NCBI GenBank assembly: GCA_001414345.1
Contig: LLCB01000124.1
Span: forward strand, 62,001 to 126,000
Direction: 5' to 3'
DNA: 64,000 nt
Source: Hymenoscyphus infarciens
Taxonomy: Eukaryota > Ascomycota > Leotiomycetes > Helotiales > Helotiaceae
The notes below the pieces were generated by a model that was not told the origin of the DNA, did not search any database, and saw only the letters and a list, made by a program, of their open reading frames with translations. The position numbers and the translations under genes are program-made. This document shows, piece by piece, positions 37,095 through 47,669 of this stretch (its first letter is position 1; the number at the start of each line of letters is the position of its first letter).

Positions 37095-38095
37095 ATTAGA
37101 AAAAGTTTAAAGTAGAGTCGGAGGCGAATATTAAGAGGTAACGTTATAGGTGATAGTAATGTCTTAGCTAAGAGTTCACTTCAAAGGTATACTAATTCGT
37201 ATCTAATTCGAAGAATTTAAAAAAAGAGTATAAGTCTAAAAAAGTTTAGAGTAGAGTCGGAGGTTATTAGGTTAAGAGGTAGTAATAACTTAGTTAAGAG
37301 CTTACTTCGAGAGTATACTAATTCATATCTGATTTGAATTCAAAATATAAAAAAGGACTTCTAGCCTAGCTAGAAGTAAAAGAAAGTAAGAAAGTAAAGA
37401 CTATAAGACTCTATACTAGAGTTAGTAGGGTTTTAGCTAGTTAAAGGCGAAGTTGTTACCGAGTTGTCGAAAATACTATTTAAAGTTTAGAATAATAAAA
37501 AAAAGGAGCAGTTTCGGCTAGTTAAATGAACTTAATACCGAAGTTGTTATATTATCTTATTCTCTTTAGAGTACTTAAGGACTTATTTATCTTCTGATTT
37601 CGAAGAAAGAGTTATTATCGGATTATAGAGAGTTCGGATAGAGGAGTATTTTGAACCGAAGTGTATCTTAGTAAGTTGTAATTCTAGCGTCTTTTAAGCG
37701 TAGTAGACGCGTTTTAGAGCTAAGGTGTGATTTTCTCCTATATATAGAAGAACTGTTCTAACTCTAGTATCTCTCTAAGTATAGCCGTACTCGAAAAGCG
37801 ACCTTTTGAAGTCGGTAAAAGTTTCTCTAGCGTATTCTTCTCCTAATTCCACTTCTATCTCTTTTATAACCTTTATACTAGTAGCTAGGACTCGGTCTAT
37901 AACTAAGTAATCGTAGTCTTTTTAGTCGTTTGCTAGTAGAGGTTCGAGAGAAGCTTAGAGTAGAGTTAGATAATATTCGGTTAGGATTAATAGCGATAAC
38001 TTAGCTAAGAGCTCGCTTCTAAGTTTTATTCTAATAGAAAGCGTATTTTAACTAATTCGTATCCGATTCGAGATTCGAGAGTTAGAAAGTAGTAG
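37095..38095. repeat. Three related ~110-150-bp repeats inside element C
   Basis: Segments at about 37100-37215, 37240-37340 and 37955-38090 share the order AGAGTCGGAGG or related, TAACTTAGCTAAGAGCTCGCTT or variants, then ACTAATTCGTATCCGATTCG. They are imperfect and are not contiguous (the third is about 600 bases away). Their role is unknown. Confidence 0.65.
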
Positions 38096-38826
38096 AAAGG
38101 TATTAGAGACAGCGGTATCTCTTAAGTAAAAGAGGTCTAAATTAGAGCTTTAAAAGCAAAGAAGGGTTCGAATAAGAAGGGTTCGAAAAAGAGTTAGATT
38201 AGTAAAGGTTTAGAGATAGAGTGTTTTTTTAAGTTATTAACTTTAAAGTACGCTTATAATTTTATCCTCTATCTCTCTAACTAATCGTTTTATTCTTTAT
38301 TTTTATACTACTATCTCGTCTATATATCGTCTATATTTAAGAAGTCTTACTTATTATTTCGTCGAGATCTTCTATTCTTTAGTATATAGGTATAATTTAG
38401 AAAGGGTTTAGAGAGTCTTTCGAAAAGAGAGATAGCCCTAGAAGGTCGTTTAATACCTCGTAGTAGAACTAGGTTTAATATCTTCGTCGATTTTAAAGAG
38501 AGAGAGAGAGAGGTAAGGTTAGATTCAGAAGCCTTCGTAATAACTATATCGACTTATTCACTAAACCTAGAGTTATTAGAAGCCTTAAGAACACTTAGCG
38601 TATCCCGCTTCCTTAACGTATAATATACGATTTTTACTAGCTATTTATATAGATACTAAACCCTAGTATTACTCGCTGTCTAGGTAGTCTCTAATTACTT
38701 AGCTATTTAAGATTATCCTTAGTATAACTAATCTGAATCAGACCTAAAATAAAAGAGGTTCGCCGACGTACTTAAAAAGAGATATTATTTATACTATTAC
38801 TAGTAAAGAAGAGTTTAGCCTTTTTA

Positions 38827-39190
38827 TATAATAGTACGAAATATATATAACTATAGAAAGGGTATATAGAAGTACGTTTAGCAGAATAACGTATATAAAT
38901 ACTAGGCTCTAATATAGAAGAAAAGGCTAAACTAGCCTTTTCTAACTCTAGGAGTAGATAGCTATATATAAGAGGTTTAGATAGTATAAAAAGAGGTCTG
39001 AAACTAAACAACGATATACGTCGGCTAATACTAAAGCCCGAACCCTACGAAGTACGTCCGAAAGTCTAGATAGACGTATAAACGTATATAACCTTTCTAA
39101 ATTAGATAATATAAAACAACAATAGCCGAAACCTTATATATACGACATATACTATATAATCTCGGCTATATAGAACGGTATACTATTATA
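38827..39190 (-). repeat. LTR of element C, right copy
   Basis: A 364-base LTR from TATAATAG to CTATTATA, followed directly by ATAAG. Confidence 0.9.
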
Positions 39191-40224
39191 ATAAGAACTA
39201 TTAAATATTAGTAACTAAAACCCTTCTAATAAGTAAAGAGTACTTATAATAATCTTAGTATAAAGCGCTTAAGTCTCTTCTAAGAAGGCGAACTATATCT
39301 CTAAACTATTCTTTAGTACCTCTATACTAGTAATAAATAATCTCTTATCTAAGGCCTTAGTAGCCTCTTTAATCTCTTTTTTCTCCTTCTTAAACTTAAG
39401 CTTACTAAACTTCTTCTCTATAAACTATAGTAACTACCTAAGTTAGAATAGATTTAATATATATTTAGAATTAAACTTACTAAGATATATATAGTATTCT
39501 ACTTAATATAGTACTTATACTTCTTTAACTTAGCTTTCTTAAAAGTATATATATAATCTCGATTTTAAGATTTTATCTAAAAGTACTAAATATAATAGAC
39601 TTAGTAGATAGCTAGAAGCGTACTAGAAGGATATAGAAGAGGTATTTTACTATATTATATTAGCTTTAAATTAAGTCTAATTAAGAAAGGAAAGACTTAC
39701 TTTTATATATATATATATAATATATATATATATTCTAGGAGATAAGTTAGTATATAAGAATATATCTAATTAGAAGATATTCTTACTAGTTATATTTTTT
39801 AAATAAAAAGGAAAGAAGAAGAGAAGTTAGAATCGAAGAAAAGTCGCCTACTAATATACTACTTATAATAATAGCTATTACTTTATAATTATTATTTATT
39901 ACTTAATAATTACTATTATAAGATATAATAATAGTAAGAATATAATAACTCTATAGTAGTATACTACTTTCTATCTAATAGCTAATAATTAGCCTCTCTT
40001 CTATTTATCTCTATTATTATATAGTATATAATAGTAAATAAAGAGTAATTATCTCTTAAATAATAATACTACTAGCTACTAACTCTAGCTTAACTACTAG
40101 ATACTATAATAGTAAGATAAGTTATATTCTTTATAATAAATAGATAAATAATACTTTAGATAATCTAATATAATACTAACTATTATCTAAAGACTTAAGA
40201 TAAGTCTTTTTTAAGAAGAGAGAA

Positions 40225-40594
40225 TATAATAACACGCTATTCTAAATTACTAGTATTTATAGAACTATTAATACTCTTAATACCTTAAGGCTAAGATTAT
40301 AATTAACCTAATACTTATATAATAGAAGGTACTAAAGAGATTAAGGTTTAGATATTATATATTTAGCTTTAAAGTCTTTTATTTAGTATTAGCTATATTA
40401 GAAAAGGCTCGGTTATTATTATTATTAGAACTTAGTAGTCTCTATTCTCTTATATATAGATGTTTATACTTAGTATAAAAGAGAGATAGTTTTTCCTTTT
40501 CTTCTATATTAGAGCCTAGTATTTATATATATTATTCTACTAAACGCACTTCTATATATCTCTTCTATAGTAGTATATATTTCGTGCTATTATA
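40225..40594 (+). repeat. 3' LTR of element D
   Basis: A 370-base LTR beginning TATAATAA and ending CTATTATA. It aligns to the E LTR, with the region TCGGTTATTATTATTATTAG shared, and to the reverse complement of the A LTR. Confidence 0.82.
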
Positions 40595-40599
40595 AGAGA

Positions 40600-40991
40600 T
40601 ATAATAGCCTACTATCTTAAATTACTAGTATTTATAAAATTACTAATACTTATATACTAAGAGTATAAATTACTAATACTTATATAACTAAAAGTACTAA
40701 AAGTATTAATATCTAATATTTATATTTAAAAGAGATTAAGGTTTAAATATTATATATTTAGCTTTTTAGCTCTTATTATTTAGTATTAGCTATATTAAAT
40801 AAGAATTAGTTGTTATTATTATTAGACTTTAGTAGTATCTAATCTCTTATATATAGATACTTCTATTTAGAATAAGAGAAAGCTAATTTAGTCTTTTCTT
40901 CTATATTAGTACCTAGTATCTATATATCTTATTCTATTAAATATACTCTTATATATCTCTTCGAAAGTCGTATATAGTTCGTATTATTATA
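40600..40991 (+). repeat. Second LTR copy adjoining D (solo or truncated element)
   Basis: Five bases (AGAGA) after the end of D, another LTR-like sequence begins TATAATAG and runs to ATTATTATA near 40991. It shares GATTAAGGTTTA, TAGTATTAGCTATATTA and the terminal CGTAT.ATTATTATA with the family LTR. No paired target duplication is visible (AGAGA versus GTTAT). It is either a solo LTR or the 5' end of a further decayed element. Confidence 0.6.
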
Positions 40992-41960
40992 GTTATTATT
41001 ACTATTATTATTATCGTCGTTCTATATATTCTTCTATATATTTATAATAGAATCTAAAGACTTTCGTACTAGCTCTCTCTAATACTATAGCTTTTAACTT
41101 TTTATCTAACTACTTAGTCTAGTTAAACTTAGTAGTAGTATTATATAGTACTTAAGATATAAATATCTTATATCTATCTTACTTTATATATCTCTATTAT
41201 AAAGTGTTTATTATATTTAGTATAAATAGATTAGTAGACTTTAGTAAACTTTTCTTAATTCTATTCTTTAAAGTTAACTTAAAACTTATCTTAAAAAAGA
41301 TAATCTTCGTACTCTTCTTTAGTATATTTCTTCTCTTATCTAATAGCTTAAATTATCTTCTCTATTAATATTAACTTTAGCTTTAGTACTATCTTTAGTA
41401 CTAGTTTTAGTACTATTAGAATTAGAGTTAGTATTAGTATATTCGTTATATCGTAGATCTTATTACTTAAATTAGTAGATATAGAGTAGATAGATATAGT
41501 AGATAATATCGAAAGTCTATTTATACTTTACTTAGTAAGTGAAAAAAATATCGGTTTTTAGATAAATAAGTGTCTTAAATAGTATAATTTATCTTAGAGA
41601 ATAGTAGAGGATTAGTATTTATAATTAGCGCTTTCTATATTAAGAAGCGTTTACTATATTTATTAGTAAATTATTATTAAATAGTAGAAAGAACTATGAT
41701 CTATAAAAGAGAGTCTACTAGTAATATCTAGTTTACTTTTATATAACTATATCTATAGTAGAAATATATAAAGTAACTAAGTATCTATACGTCTACTATT
41801 TAGTATTAGTATAACTTATTTATAACTCGATGCCTATCTAAATAGTCTTTAAGCGAGAAGGTTACGTATTCCTATATATACTAACTTAAGCAGTTATTCA
41901 CTCTTGAATATACTAATATACTACTCTAATAATAAGTCTAATAGTGCTAAATAAAACGCA
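40992..41960. other. RIP-mutated DNA, right end of block 2, unclassified
   Basis: AT-rich and CpA/TpG-poor up to about 41800, then grading to normal composition by about 41950. It includes a short imperfect repeat (TTAGTACTA/TTTTAGTACT, about 41390-41430). No protein motif was recognised. Confidence 0.45.
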
Positions 41961-43205
41961 ATGCCTAAACCGAATTTCGTTTCCGTACTACTTTATACAA
42001 AATGTCAAAGAGTAACTCTCTCTCTTATATGTCGCTAAAATCTTTCTCGTACGGAACCATAGCCGACTATTATGATAAGTTTTTGTATTCTGGCCGTACG
42101 CCTCTCTATAGCTTTAGTTCTCCTATTATTAAGCACTGCCTTCTCCCTTTTGATTATTCAACATTTAAATTGGTCGTAGAATTTTACTTGATCGTAATCG
42201 CCGCTCCGAGTAGTATCGATCAACTTTCGGACGCATTTCTTAGGGATCGATTATTTAGGCCACGACTTAGCATAACTTATGTATAACACTCACGTACACC
42301 CTTATGAATTAGTACGGTCGCCAGCACAATACTACAGGTTAATAAGCTGTGTACACTAAAGTTAGACTTTATTTATTAGAAGGTAGTATATAACTTAATC
42401 TTATTATAACTCTTATAAACCATAACACTTTCTAAATTTAAAAGAAGGTATATAATTAGAATCTACATTATTCAAAAGTATAGTATATTAAATAATAAAT
42501 ACGAAAAGGGGTTATATAAGGAAGTTGTAATAAGCGCCTTACACTTGGCCGTAGCCTGGCTCCACTATCCTTCGTGGCCCAAATAATCGTACCCATTTCT
42601 TGGCCTCTGATCACCACAAATTTAAACACACCAATTAGCAAAAGCAACTTAGGAATACCGGAAAGAAAGACAAACACATACTTATGACTTATAAATTGAA
42701 CCAGGCATACGATTATAAAACCTTTCATTGAACATTCCCTCGAAGACCAAAGAGTGAGAATTCTTGACGCCTTTTGCTTTTAAATCAATTTCACTGTGTC
42801 TAATACGCTTGAGGAGGTCAACTATTTTGAGAATAAAAACCACCTAAGAAAATTCCTGGACGAGATTTCTTTGTCAACTGTAATAGACTCTTTCCCTCGT
42901 TGTCTTGAACAATGACTTCTTCCACTGCGGTCTCTTTGTGTCAGTTCTCATGAGATTTTATAGTTGTTCGGGTAAGATTCTAAGATATTAATAAAGGCTA
43001 GATTTTTTCATTAGCTATTAGCAGTTGAAGAAGTAAGAAGCGCAGGTAGAGTATCAAAAGTTACAGTTTCCTCTGCTGGATTGATGGTCAAACGCCCACC
43101 AATCATATATACCCAGACCCACAATAAACCTTGGCCGCCTCATCTTGAAATCTCTCGAAGCTACGACACTTCAGGCCGCGTCCATAACCACAAACAACGT
43201 CAAAC
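41961..43205. other. Intergenic region between RIP block 2 and the EVE-domain gene
   Basis: Normal composition with low-confidence frames only. A 94-codon frame at 42002-42286 and an 86-codon minus frame at 42468-42728 lack any recognised motif and any paralogue in the window. The last ~120 bases presumably contain the 5' leader of the EVE-domain gene. Confidence 0.35.
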
Positions 43206-44460
43206 ATGGCGAAACGAAAAGCAAAAGAAGCGGATCTTGGTGAGAGTAAATACAAGCCGAGAAGATCGAGTCGACGAACGACTACGGTCGCGAAGGAAGA
43301 GGTAAAGCCGGACGTTAATGGCGCATCTGTCGCATCCACCCCTGCAAAGAAGGGGGTTGGGAAGATGACAAAGGTGGTTGCGAAAGTCGTTCCTGATAAT
43401 GAAGAGGATGAGAGCGAGGAGGAGGAAAAGGTTATGAAGAAGGTTAGTTCGCGAATTCTATAAGAGGGGCTGTTCTTTAATAAATGAGGGCAAGTTGTCA
43501 ATTAATATTACCATCGTCCTCTTTTTCATCATTTGTGTTATCAATATCAGGTCTAACGAATTACTAGAAGCCATCGAAAGCAGCCAAGGCGGACAAGCCA
43601 AGTAAATCCATATCGACCAAGTCAACTACCAACGAAGCCACCGAGTCTTCAACACCAACTGGCCGCCAGTACTGGCTCTTGAAGGCCGAACCTGAGTCTC
43701 GAATTGAAAAGGGTCATGATATCAAATTCTCAATCGACGATCTCGCCTCGAGAACTGAGCCGGAGCCATGGGATGGTATGTTATGTGTACTACAAAAATT
43801 AACACGAAAGGCTAACGACTAACCTAGGAATCCGCAACTATGCAGGTTCGTCGTCAACCAAGGAAGTATCCATGACAACTAAACTAACATCAGGCAGCCA
43901 GAAACAACCTCCGAGCAATGAAGAAGGGCGACCAGGCATTCTTTTATCACTCAAGTTGCAAGGTCCCCGCAATTGTTGGAACGATGGATATCGTGCAAGA
44001 GCACACCCCGGACTGTGAGTCTCCTCAGAACAGTGATAGTGACAAGAACTAATCCTATATTCAGTATCTGCTCATGATCCATCAAAACCATACTACGATC
44101 CAAAGTCAAAACCCGATGATCCAAAGTGGTCAGTCGTTCATGTCACGTTCCGCCAAAAACTCAAGACTCCTATCACCTTAAAAGAACTCAAAGATTGGCA
44201 ATCGCAAAAGGGCCATCCACTGGAAAATATGCAGATGCTAAAGTTGGCGAGGATGGTAAGAAAACTTTTTCTTTGTTTCCCCTTTTGAACTCCTATTCCT
44301 CGTGGCCTAGAGCAAGTTTCATCGTCACTTCATACTCTCGGCTTATAAATCAACGAGAAAAACATATGTTAATTTGTTGCAGTCTGTTAGTAAAGTTAGC
44401 GCTGAGGAGTGGGCGTTTCTCGTAGGTGAGATGAAAAGGAGGGGCGATGAGGTAAAGTAA
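43206..44460 (+). CDS. EVE-domain (DUF55) protein, thymocyte nuclear protein 1-like
   Basis: Six exons (43206-43442, 43568-43775, 43828-43845, 43898-44014, 44065-44255, 44383-44460) sum to 849 bases and 282 residues, with all GT..AG introns and phase preserved. The first ~110 residues are a basic and acidic disordered tail with nuclear-localisation-like patches (MAKRKAKEAD, KYKPRRSSRR; then EEDESEEEEKVMKK). The EVE domain follows: RQYWLLKAEPESRIEKGHDI, FSIDDLA, then GIRNYAARNNLRAMKKGDQA, FFYHSSCKVPAIVG, DPKWSVVHVTF and AEEWAFLVGEM. EVE domains resemble YTH/PUA folds and are thought to bind modified bases or nucleic acid; a nuclear role is inferred from the tail. Exon 3 is only 18 bases and codes for the central part of IRNYA. 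The gene is intact. Confidence 0.88.
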
Positions 44461-44892
44461 AGTGGCTGTGTATAATATGTATGACTTGGTGAGTTGTATT
44501 GTTTTATTTGAAATTGATGGTATTATTCTATATACCTGAGATTTCGTTGAAGGGATATATTTCGCCGAGGGCTGAGAGCGAAGAGTAACAAAACTGTGCC
44601 TATCCCTAGTGGATGCTAGTGCATCCAATTGATCTGCTTCTACGAAATGTTTCAAGCTTTTGCTGTTTCACGGTTTTATGAACTACGATTGTTGAAGAGG
44701 AAGTAAATGTGATGTGGTTGAAAGGGTTGAATTTTATTGTTGGGGGTTTGTTAATAAAGAATACTTTGGCTGAAGCATAGCAAGAAGATAGACTACGAAA
44801 AGTCTATCATGCTTTTTTTAAAGCACAAGAAGTATGTTTCACGGGAATTGAGAAGGAAAAGAAAAGCTCGACCCGAGCGAAGAGAAAAGGAG

Positions 44893-44910
44893 AACTGAGC
44901 GGAGTCAGTT
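44893..44910. promoter_or_regulatory. Hairpin AACTGA-GCGGAG-TCAGTT overlapping the stop of paralogue 1
   Basis: A perfect 6-bp inverted repeat with a 6-base loop covers the first two bases of the stop triplet. An equivalent hairpin covers the stop of paralogue 3 at 47652-47669. Its significance is unknown; it may only reflect the shared duplication. Confidence 0.4.
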
Positions 44911-45499
44911 ATCCTTTTCTTCTAACGCTTAAAGGAACTGCTCTTCCTGTGAGCTTTCTCGTAAGACGGCGCACAGCGTTCCCAAGTGTTGAGCCCTGCC
45001 GACGAAGACGAGGCCACTGGGGAGTTTTTGTGGGCTTACCAAGCTCTACTTGTCCTCCGTGTTCTTTGCAAGCGACAATTCTCTTTCCCTTTGAATTTGT
45101 CGCGATAGTCCAAGCCATAGAGTCACCAACCATAGCAAGGGCAATCAACAAACCGCCTGGGCATTCCCTCTCATCATCAATGACGATTTCGAACCCCTTT
45201 TCGAAACCAGTGTTTTCAAGACTCTCAAACTGCTCCCCGTCGACGTAAAACAAGAGTTGATGTGGATTAGCCGTTGGTAGCTGACGGTAACAAACACCTT
45301 CTCGCGATAGCCGATCCTCCCCCACGTGGACGGCATCCACGGTGGGTTTGAAGATCAAGCTCTTATCCCATGTAAAATGGAGATGCCGAGCTCGCTTCTC
45401 GAAGTAAGTCGGGTCAGGGGCGTACTTGTGAAAGAGGTCCTCAAGTTTATAAACGGCTGAAAGCGGCGTATCAGGTTGAGCGTAAACTGGGCTCATCAT
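44909..45499 (-). CDS. Unrecognised protein, tandem family 1, paralogue 1 (196 aa)
   Basis: Single-exon frame from ATG at 45499 to TAA at 44909-44911. I do not recognise the family. It shares an ordered set of motifs with the next two genes: YAQPDTPLS near the N-terminus, ARHLHFTWD (about 37-45), VGEDRLSREGVCYRQLPTAN (about 59-78), a FYVDGEQF...GFEKGFEIVID block, CPGGLLIAL, then ELGKPTKTP, and a basic amphipathic tail (TLGNAVRRLTRKLTGRA). There is no signal peptide and no membrane segment, so an intracellular protein is expected. The tail could bind membrane or nucleic acid; that is speculation. The conservation pattern, with retained motifs amid divergent loops, argues for selection on protein sequence. 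Confidence 0.7.
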   Translation of the reverse strand: MMSPVYAQPDTPLSAVYKLEDLFHKYAPDPTYFEKRARHLHFTWDKSLIFKPTVDAVHVGEDRLSREGVCYRQLPTANPHQLLFYVDGEQFESLENTGFEKGFEIVIDDERECPGGLLIALAMVGDSMAWTIATNSKGKRIVACKEHGGQVELGKPTKTPQWPRLRRQGSTLGNAVRRLTRKLTGRAVPLSVRRKG

Positions 45500-46295
45500 G
45501 GCTTGTATGAGTATGAGTATATAAGTGTCGATGAATAGAAAGGTAGATGGGAAAGAATTGACTTCCCTTATACTTATTTTTTAATTCTGTCTACATGCTA
45601 CATTCTTCTATTTTCATAGCTTGTACTAAATCGTTGTCTTGAAATTTACTGTTTAGAAAACCCTCTTTGAACTTTTAAAACTGTCTACACTTTATCGATT
45701 CTATTTTCGTCGCTTCTAAAATATGTTGTTTAGAAAATCCTCTTTCAAGAATTCGGCGTTAAGGCGCTTATCCTTACATTTCTTTATAGTGTTGCTATAT
45801 TTCATTATATGAACTCTAATATTGTTTTTTATTAGTACATCATTTATTTTATCTGTGGGATCATTTGTGCTGTTTTGTTTTCATCAGGACGCAGCTGTGT
45901 CCGTTCTCGCTGTGGGCTAATTCCACAAGCAGTACCCACATACAGTACATAACGCGACGCAAACAAGCCAAGACCTTTCAACACTCATGGAAATATTTAA
46001 ATAACATCTTGCGCAGCTACTCTATATTTTTTTGTATCTTTGTTGTTGTTGAATTTTCACGTCGCGATTCTAGCGCCATTTCACACTTCTGACGATTATT
46101 TCACGGTTTTTACGAACTACGTTATTAAGGAAAAAGTAAAGGTGGTTGGTTACAAGGTGCTTGATTTATTATTAGGGTTATCTACTAATACAGTATATAA
46201 GAAGAAGAATGTCTCAAAGGGAATTGAGAAGTAGGAGGGAGAAAACAAGCAACTCGAGCGAGGAGAAAAGGCGAACTGATTGAAGTTATCCTCTT
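45500..46295. other. Spacer between paralogues 1 and 2, with duplicated flanks
   Basis: About 0.8 kb without a gene. Both ends resemble the flanks of the other paralogues: GGCTTGTATGAGTATGA upstream of the start and GGAGAAAA.G...AACTGA downstream of the stop. T-rich stretches and short frames only. It likely contains the promoter of paralogue 1. Confidence 0.5.
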
Positions 46296-46925
46296 CTAAC
46301 GCTGGATTGGGTTTTTACCTAGGAGGCGTGTCGAAATATGCCTGACGATGTTCCCGAGTCTTGAACCACCAGGTCCTGTGGGCCCAAACTCTGGAGTTGT
46401 CGTGGGCTTCCCAAGCGCCCCACTTCCTCCACAACCAGAGAGTAGGTTTCCCGTGCGATTTTTCGCAAGGGACCACCGAAATCCGTTGTAGTCTCGTGTG
46501 AGGACCACCAAGACGCCCTTTGGACATTTGGCGTCAATAACGATATCGAACCCCTTTTCGAAATCGCCGAGTTGATACTGCCCATTCCCAAATTGATTTT
46601 GACCAATCAGGCATAAACCTCTAAATTGATCAGACTCAACATGGTAGTGGAGCTGGTTAGGATTTGGCGTAGGAAGTTGCCGGTAGAGGACTCCTTCTTT
46701 CGAAAGGCGTTTTTCTCCTACCCAAACTTCTGGCAGCTTCGGGCCCGTCGACGAGCCACTATCTGGTAAATCCAAAACCAGGCTTTGGTCATCCCAAGTA
46801 AAGTGGAGATGAAGAGCTCGCTTGCTAAAGTACGCCTGGTCAGGGTCGTACTTGTTGAAAATGTCCTCGTAAGGAGCTGCGGTGGACACTGGCGTGTCGG
46901 GTTGAGCAAAAAAGGGGTTATTCAT
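46296..46925 (-). CDS. Unrecognised protein, tandem family 1, paralogue 2 (209 aa)
   Basis: Single-exon frame from ATG at 46925 to TAG at 46296-46298. It is closest to paralogue 1: FAQPDTPVS, ALHLHFTWDD, VWVGEKRLSKEGVLYRQLPT, DFEKGFDIVID, CPKGVLVVL, LGKPTTTPE and SRLGNIVRHISTRLLGK. It differs by a Gln/Asn/Gly-rich insertion (GQNQFGNGQYQLGD) before the FEKGF motif and by a longer loop after HLHFTW. The stop lies about 10 bases earlier on the minus strand than the hairpin position used by the other two, where the inverted repeat is degenerate. Function unknown; no signal peptide. Confidence 0.7.
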   Translation of the reverse strand: MNNPFFAQPDTPVSTAAPYEDIFNKYDPDQAYFSKRALHLHFTWDDQSLVLDLPDSGSSTGPKLPEVWVGEKRLSKEGVLYRQLPTPNPNQLHYHVESDQFRGLCLIGQNQFGNGQYQLGDFEKGFDIVIDAKCPKGVLVVLTRDYNGFRWSLAKNRTGNLLSGCGGSGALGKPTTTPEFGPTGPGGSRLGNIVRHISTRLLGKNPIQR

Positions 46926-47667
46926 TGTGGCTTGTATGAGTATGAATCTGCAAGTGTAGATGGTGGATAGGAAAGTTAAAAATGACTACTCTTATATTCT
47001 TTTTTAAACTCTGTCTCTATTTTAATGGCTTGTACTAATTCATTATTACAAAATATGCTGTTTAGAAACTTCTGTTGTGTTTACATTTATTCATTGTTGC
47101 AAAATATGCTGTTTGGAAAATTATCTTCGATTAAATCTGTCTCTATCTCTTCTAGTTTCATAGCGTGCATTATTTCCATGTTAAAATATGTCGTTTGGAA
47201 AAAGATCTTTCAAAAATTCAGCGCAAAGTTCCTTTTTACGATTTTGCTATATGTTGAATTACTGTTTCATGGCGCAGTATTACCGTTTCTTAAGATGTTG
47301 ACGAGAATGACGATAGGGCTAAACTGTATTTGGGTGTGGCTTAACGGATGCAATTATACCCATCACTATTCTCGTCAATTTTCACGGTGTCATTCTTTTT
47401 ATATCATTTGTGCTGTTTCTGACAGTTACTGCATTCATTTAATATACAGCCCTGGGAATTGTTTTAGGTTTCTATTATTTCACAAGTTTACGAAGTACGA
47501 TTATAAGGGAAAAAGTAAATATAGTCGAAATGGGTTTAATTTATTGTTAGGGGTTATCTGGTAATACAGTATACTTCTAGCGAAGCATAAGAAGAAGAAT
47601 AATGGTTCAGGGGAGAGAGGAGAAGTCCGCAGCGGAAAAAGAGAAAAAGAGAACTGAGTGGAATCAG
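46926..47667. other. Spacer between paralogues 2 and 3
   Basis: T-rich sequence with a 179-codon plus-strand frame (47025-47564) rich in Phe, Leu, Tyr and Ser that I regard as compositional. It contains repeated pieces of the type AAAATATGCTGTTTAGAAA (about 47049 and 47100), also seen upstream of paralogue 1 (about 45650 and 45720). Confidence 0.45.
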
Positions 47668-47669
47668 TT
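47652..47669. promoter_or_regulatory. Hairpin AACTGA-GTGGAA-TCAGTT overlapping the stop of paralogue 3
   Basis: It has the same stem as at 44893-44910 with a loop differing at two positions, again overlapping the stop triplet. Confidence 0.4.

Larger units (their letters stand above)
36379..39190 (-). mobile_element. Non-autonomous LTR element 'C' (2.8 kb), nested inside D
   Basis: Two 364-base LTRs (36379-36742 and 38827-39190) flank a 2084-base interior with no recognisable pol. The flanking pentanucleotides 36374-36378 and 39191-39195 are both ATAAG, a perfect target duplication, and D reads through once C is removed. The outer ~110 bases of the LTR (CGAAATATATA...CTCTAATATAGAAGAAAAG) match the A LTR and then diverge. 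The interior keeps the family leader next to the 5' LTR (around 38640-38826, matching A at about 33680-33889) and a gag-start-like piece at about 38430-38490. It therefore looks like a deletion or recombinant derivative mobilised by the A/D/E family. It retains many CpG and TpG sites, so it is less mutated than its host. Confidence 0.88.
34137..40594 (+). mobile_element. Ty3/Gypsy retrotransposon 'D', 5'-truncated, forward, interrupted by element C
   Basis: The element starts inside RNase H (CTTATATTATATTAGAAGTA, aligning with E from about 8660) and runs through integrase and the chromodomain to about 36378. It resumes at 39191 with sequence that aligns to E from about 10904, and ends in a 3' LTR at 40225-40594. 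LTR, gag, protease and RT at the 5' side are missing. It is the same family as E and A, with more RIP changes than E in aligned segments (for example GCCTAGCATC-type sites are further reduced to TA). Confidence 0.82.

Noticed and set aside
38772..39011. 79-codon minus-strand ORF
   Set aside because: It lies across the LTR of element C and its Phe/Tyr/Ser/Leu bias follows the AT-rich sequence.
42002..42286. 94-codon ORF at the right edge of RIP block 2
   Set aside because: No motif, no paralogue and no splice or context support; could be a chance frame in decayed DNA.
42468..42728. 86-codon minus-strand frame with a hydrophobic N-terminal half
   Set aside because: The alternation of hydrophobic and basic residues is compositional, and no credible promoter or homologue is recognisable.
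47025..47564. 179-codon plus-strand ORF between paralogues 2 and 3
   Set aside because: Extreme Phe/Leu/Ser/Tyr/Cys bias in T-rich spacer DNA with internal repeats; no domain.
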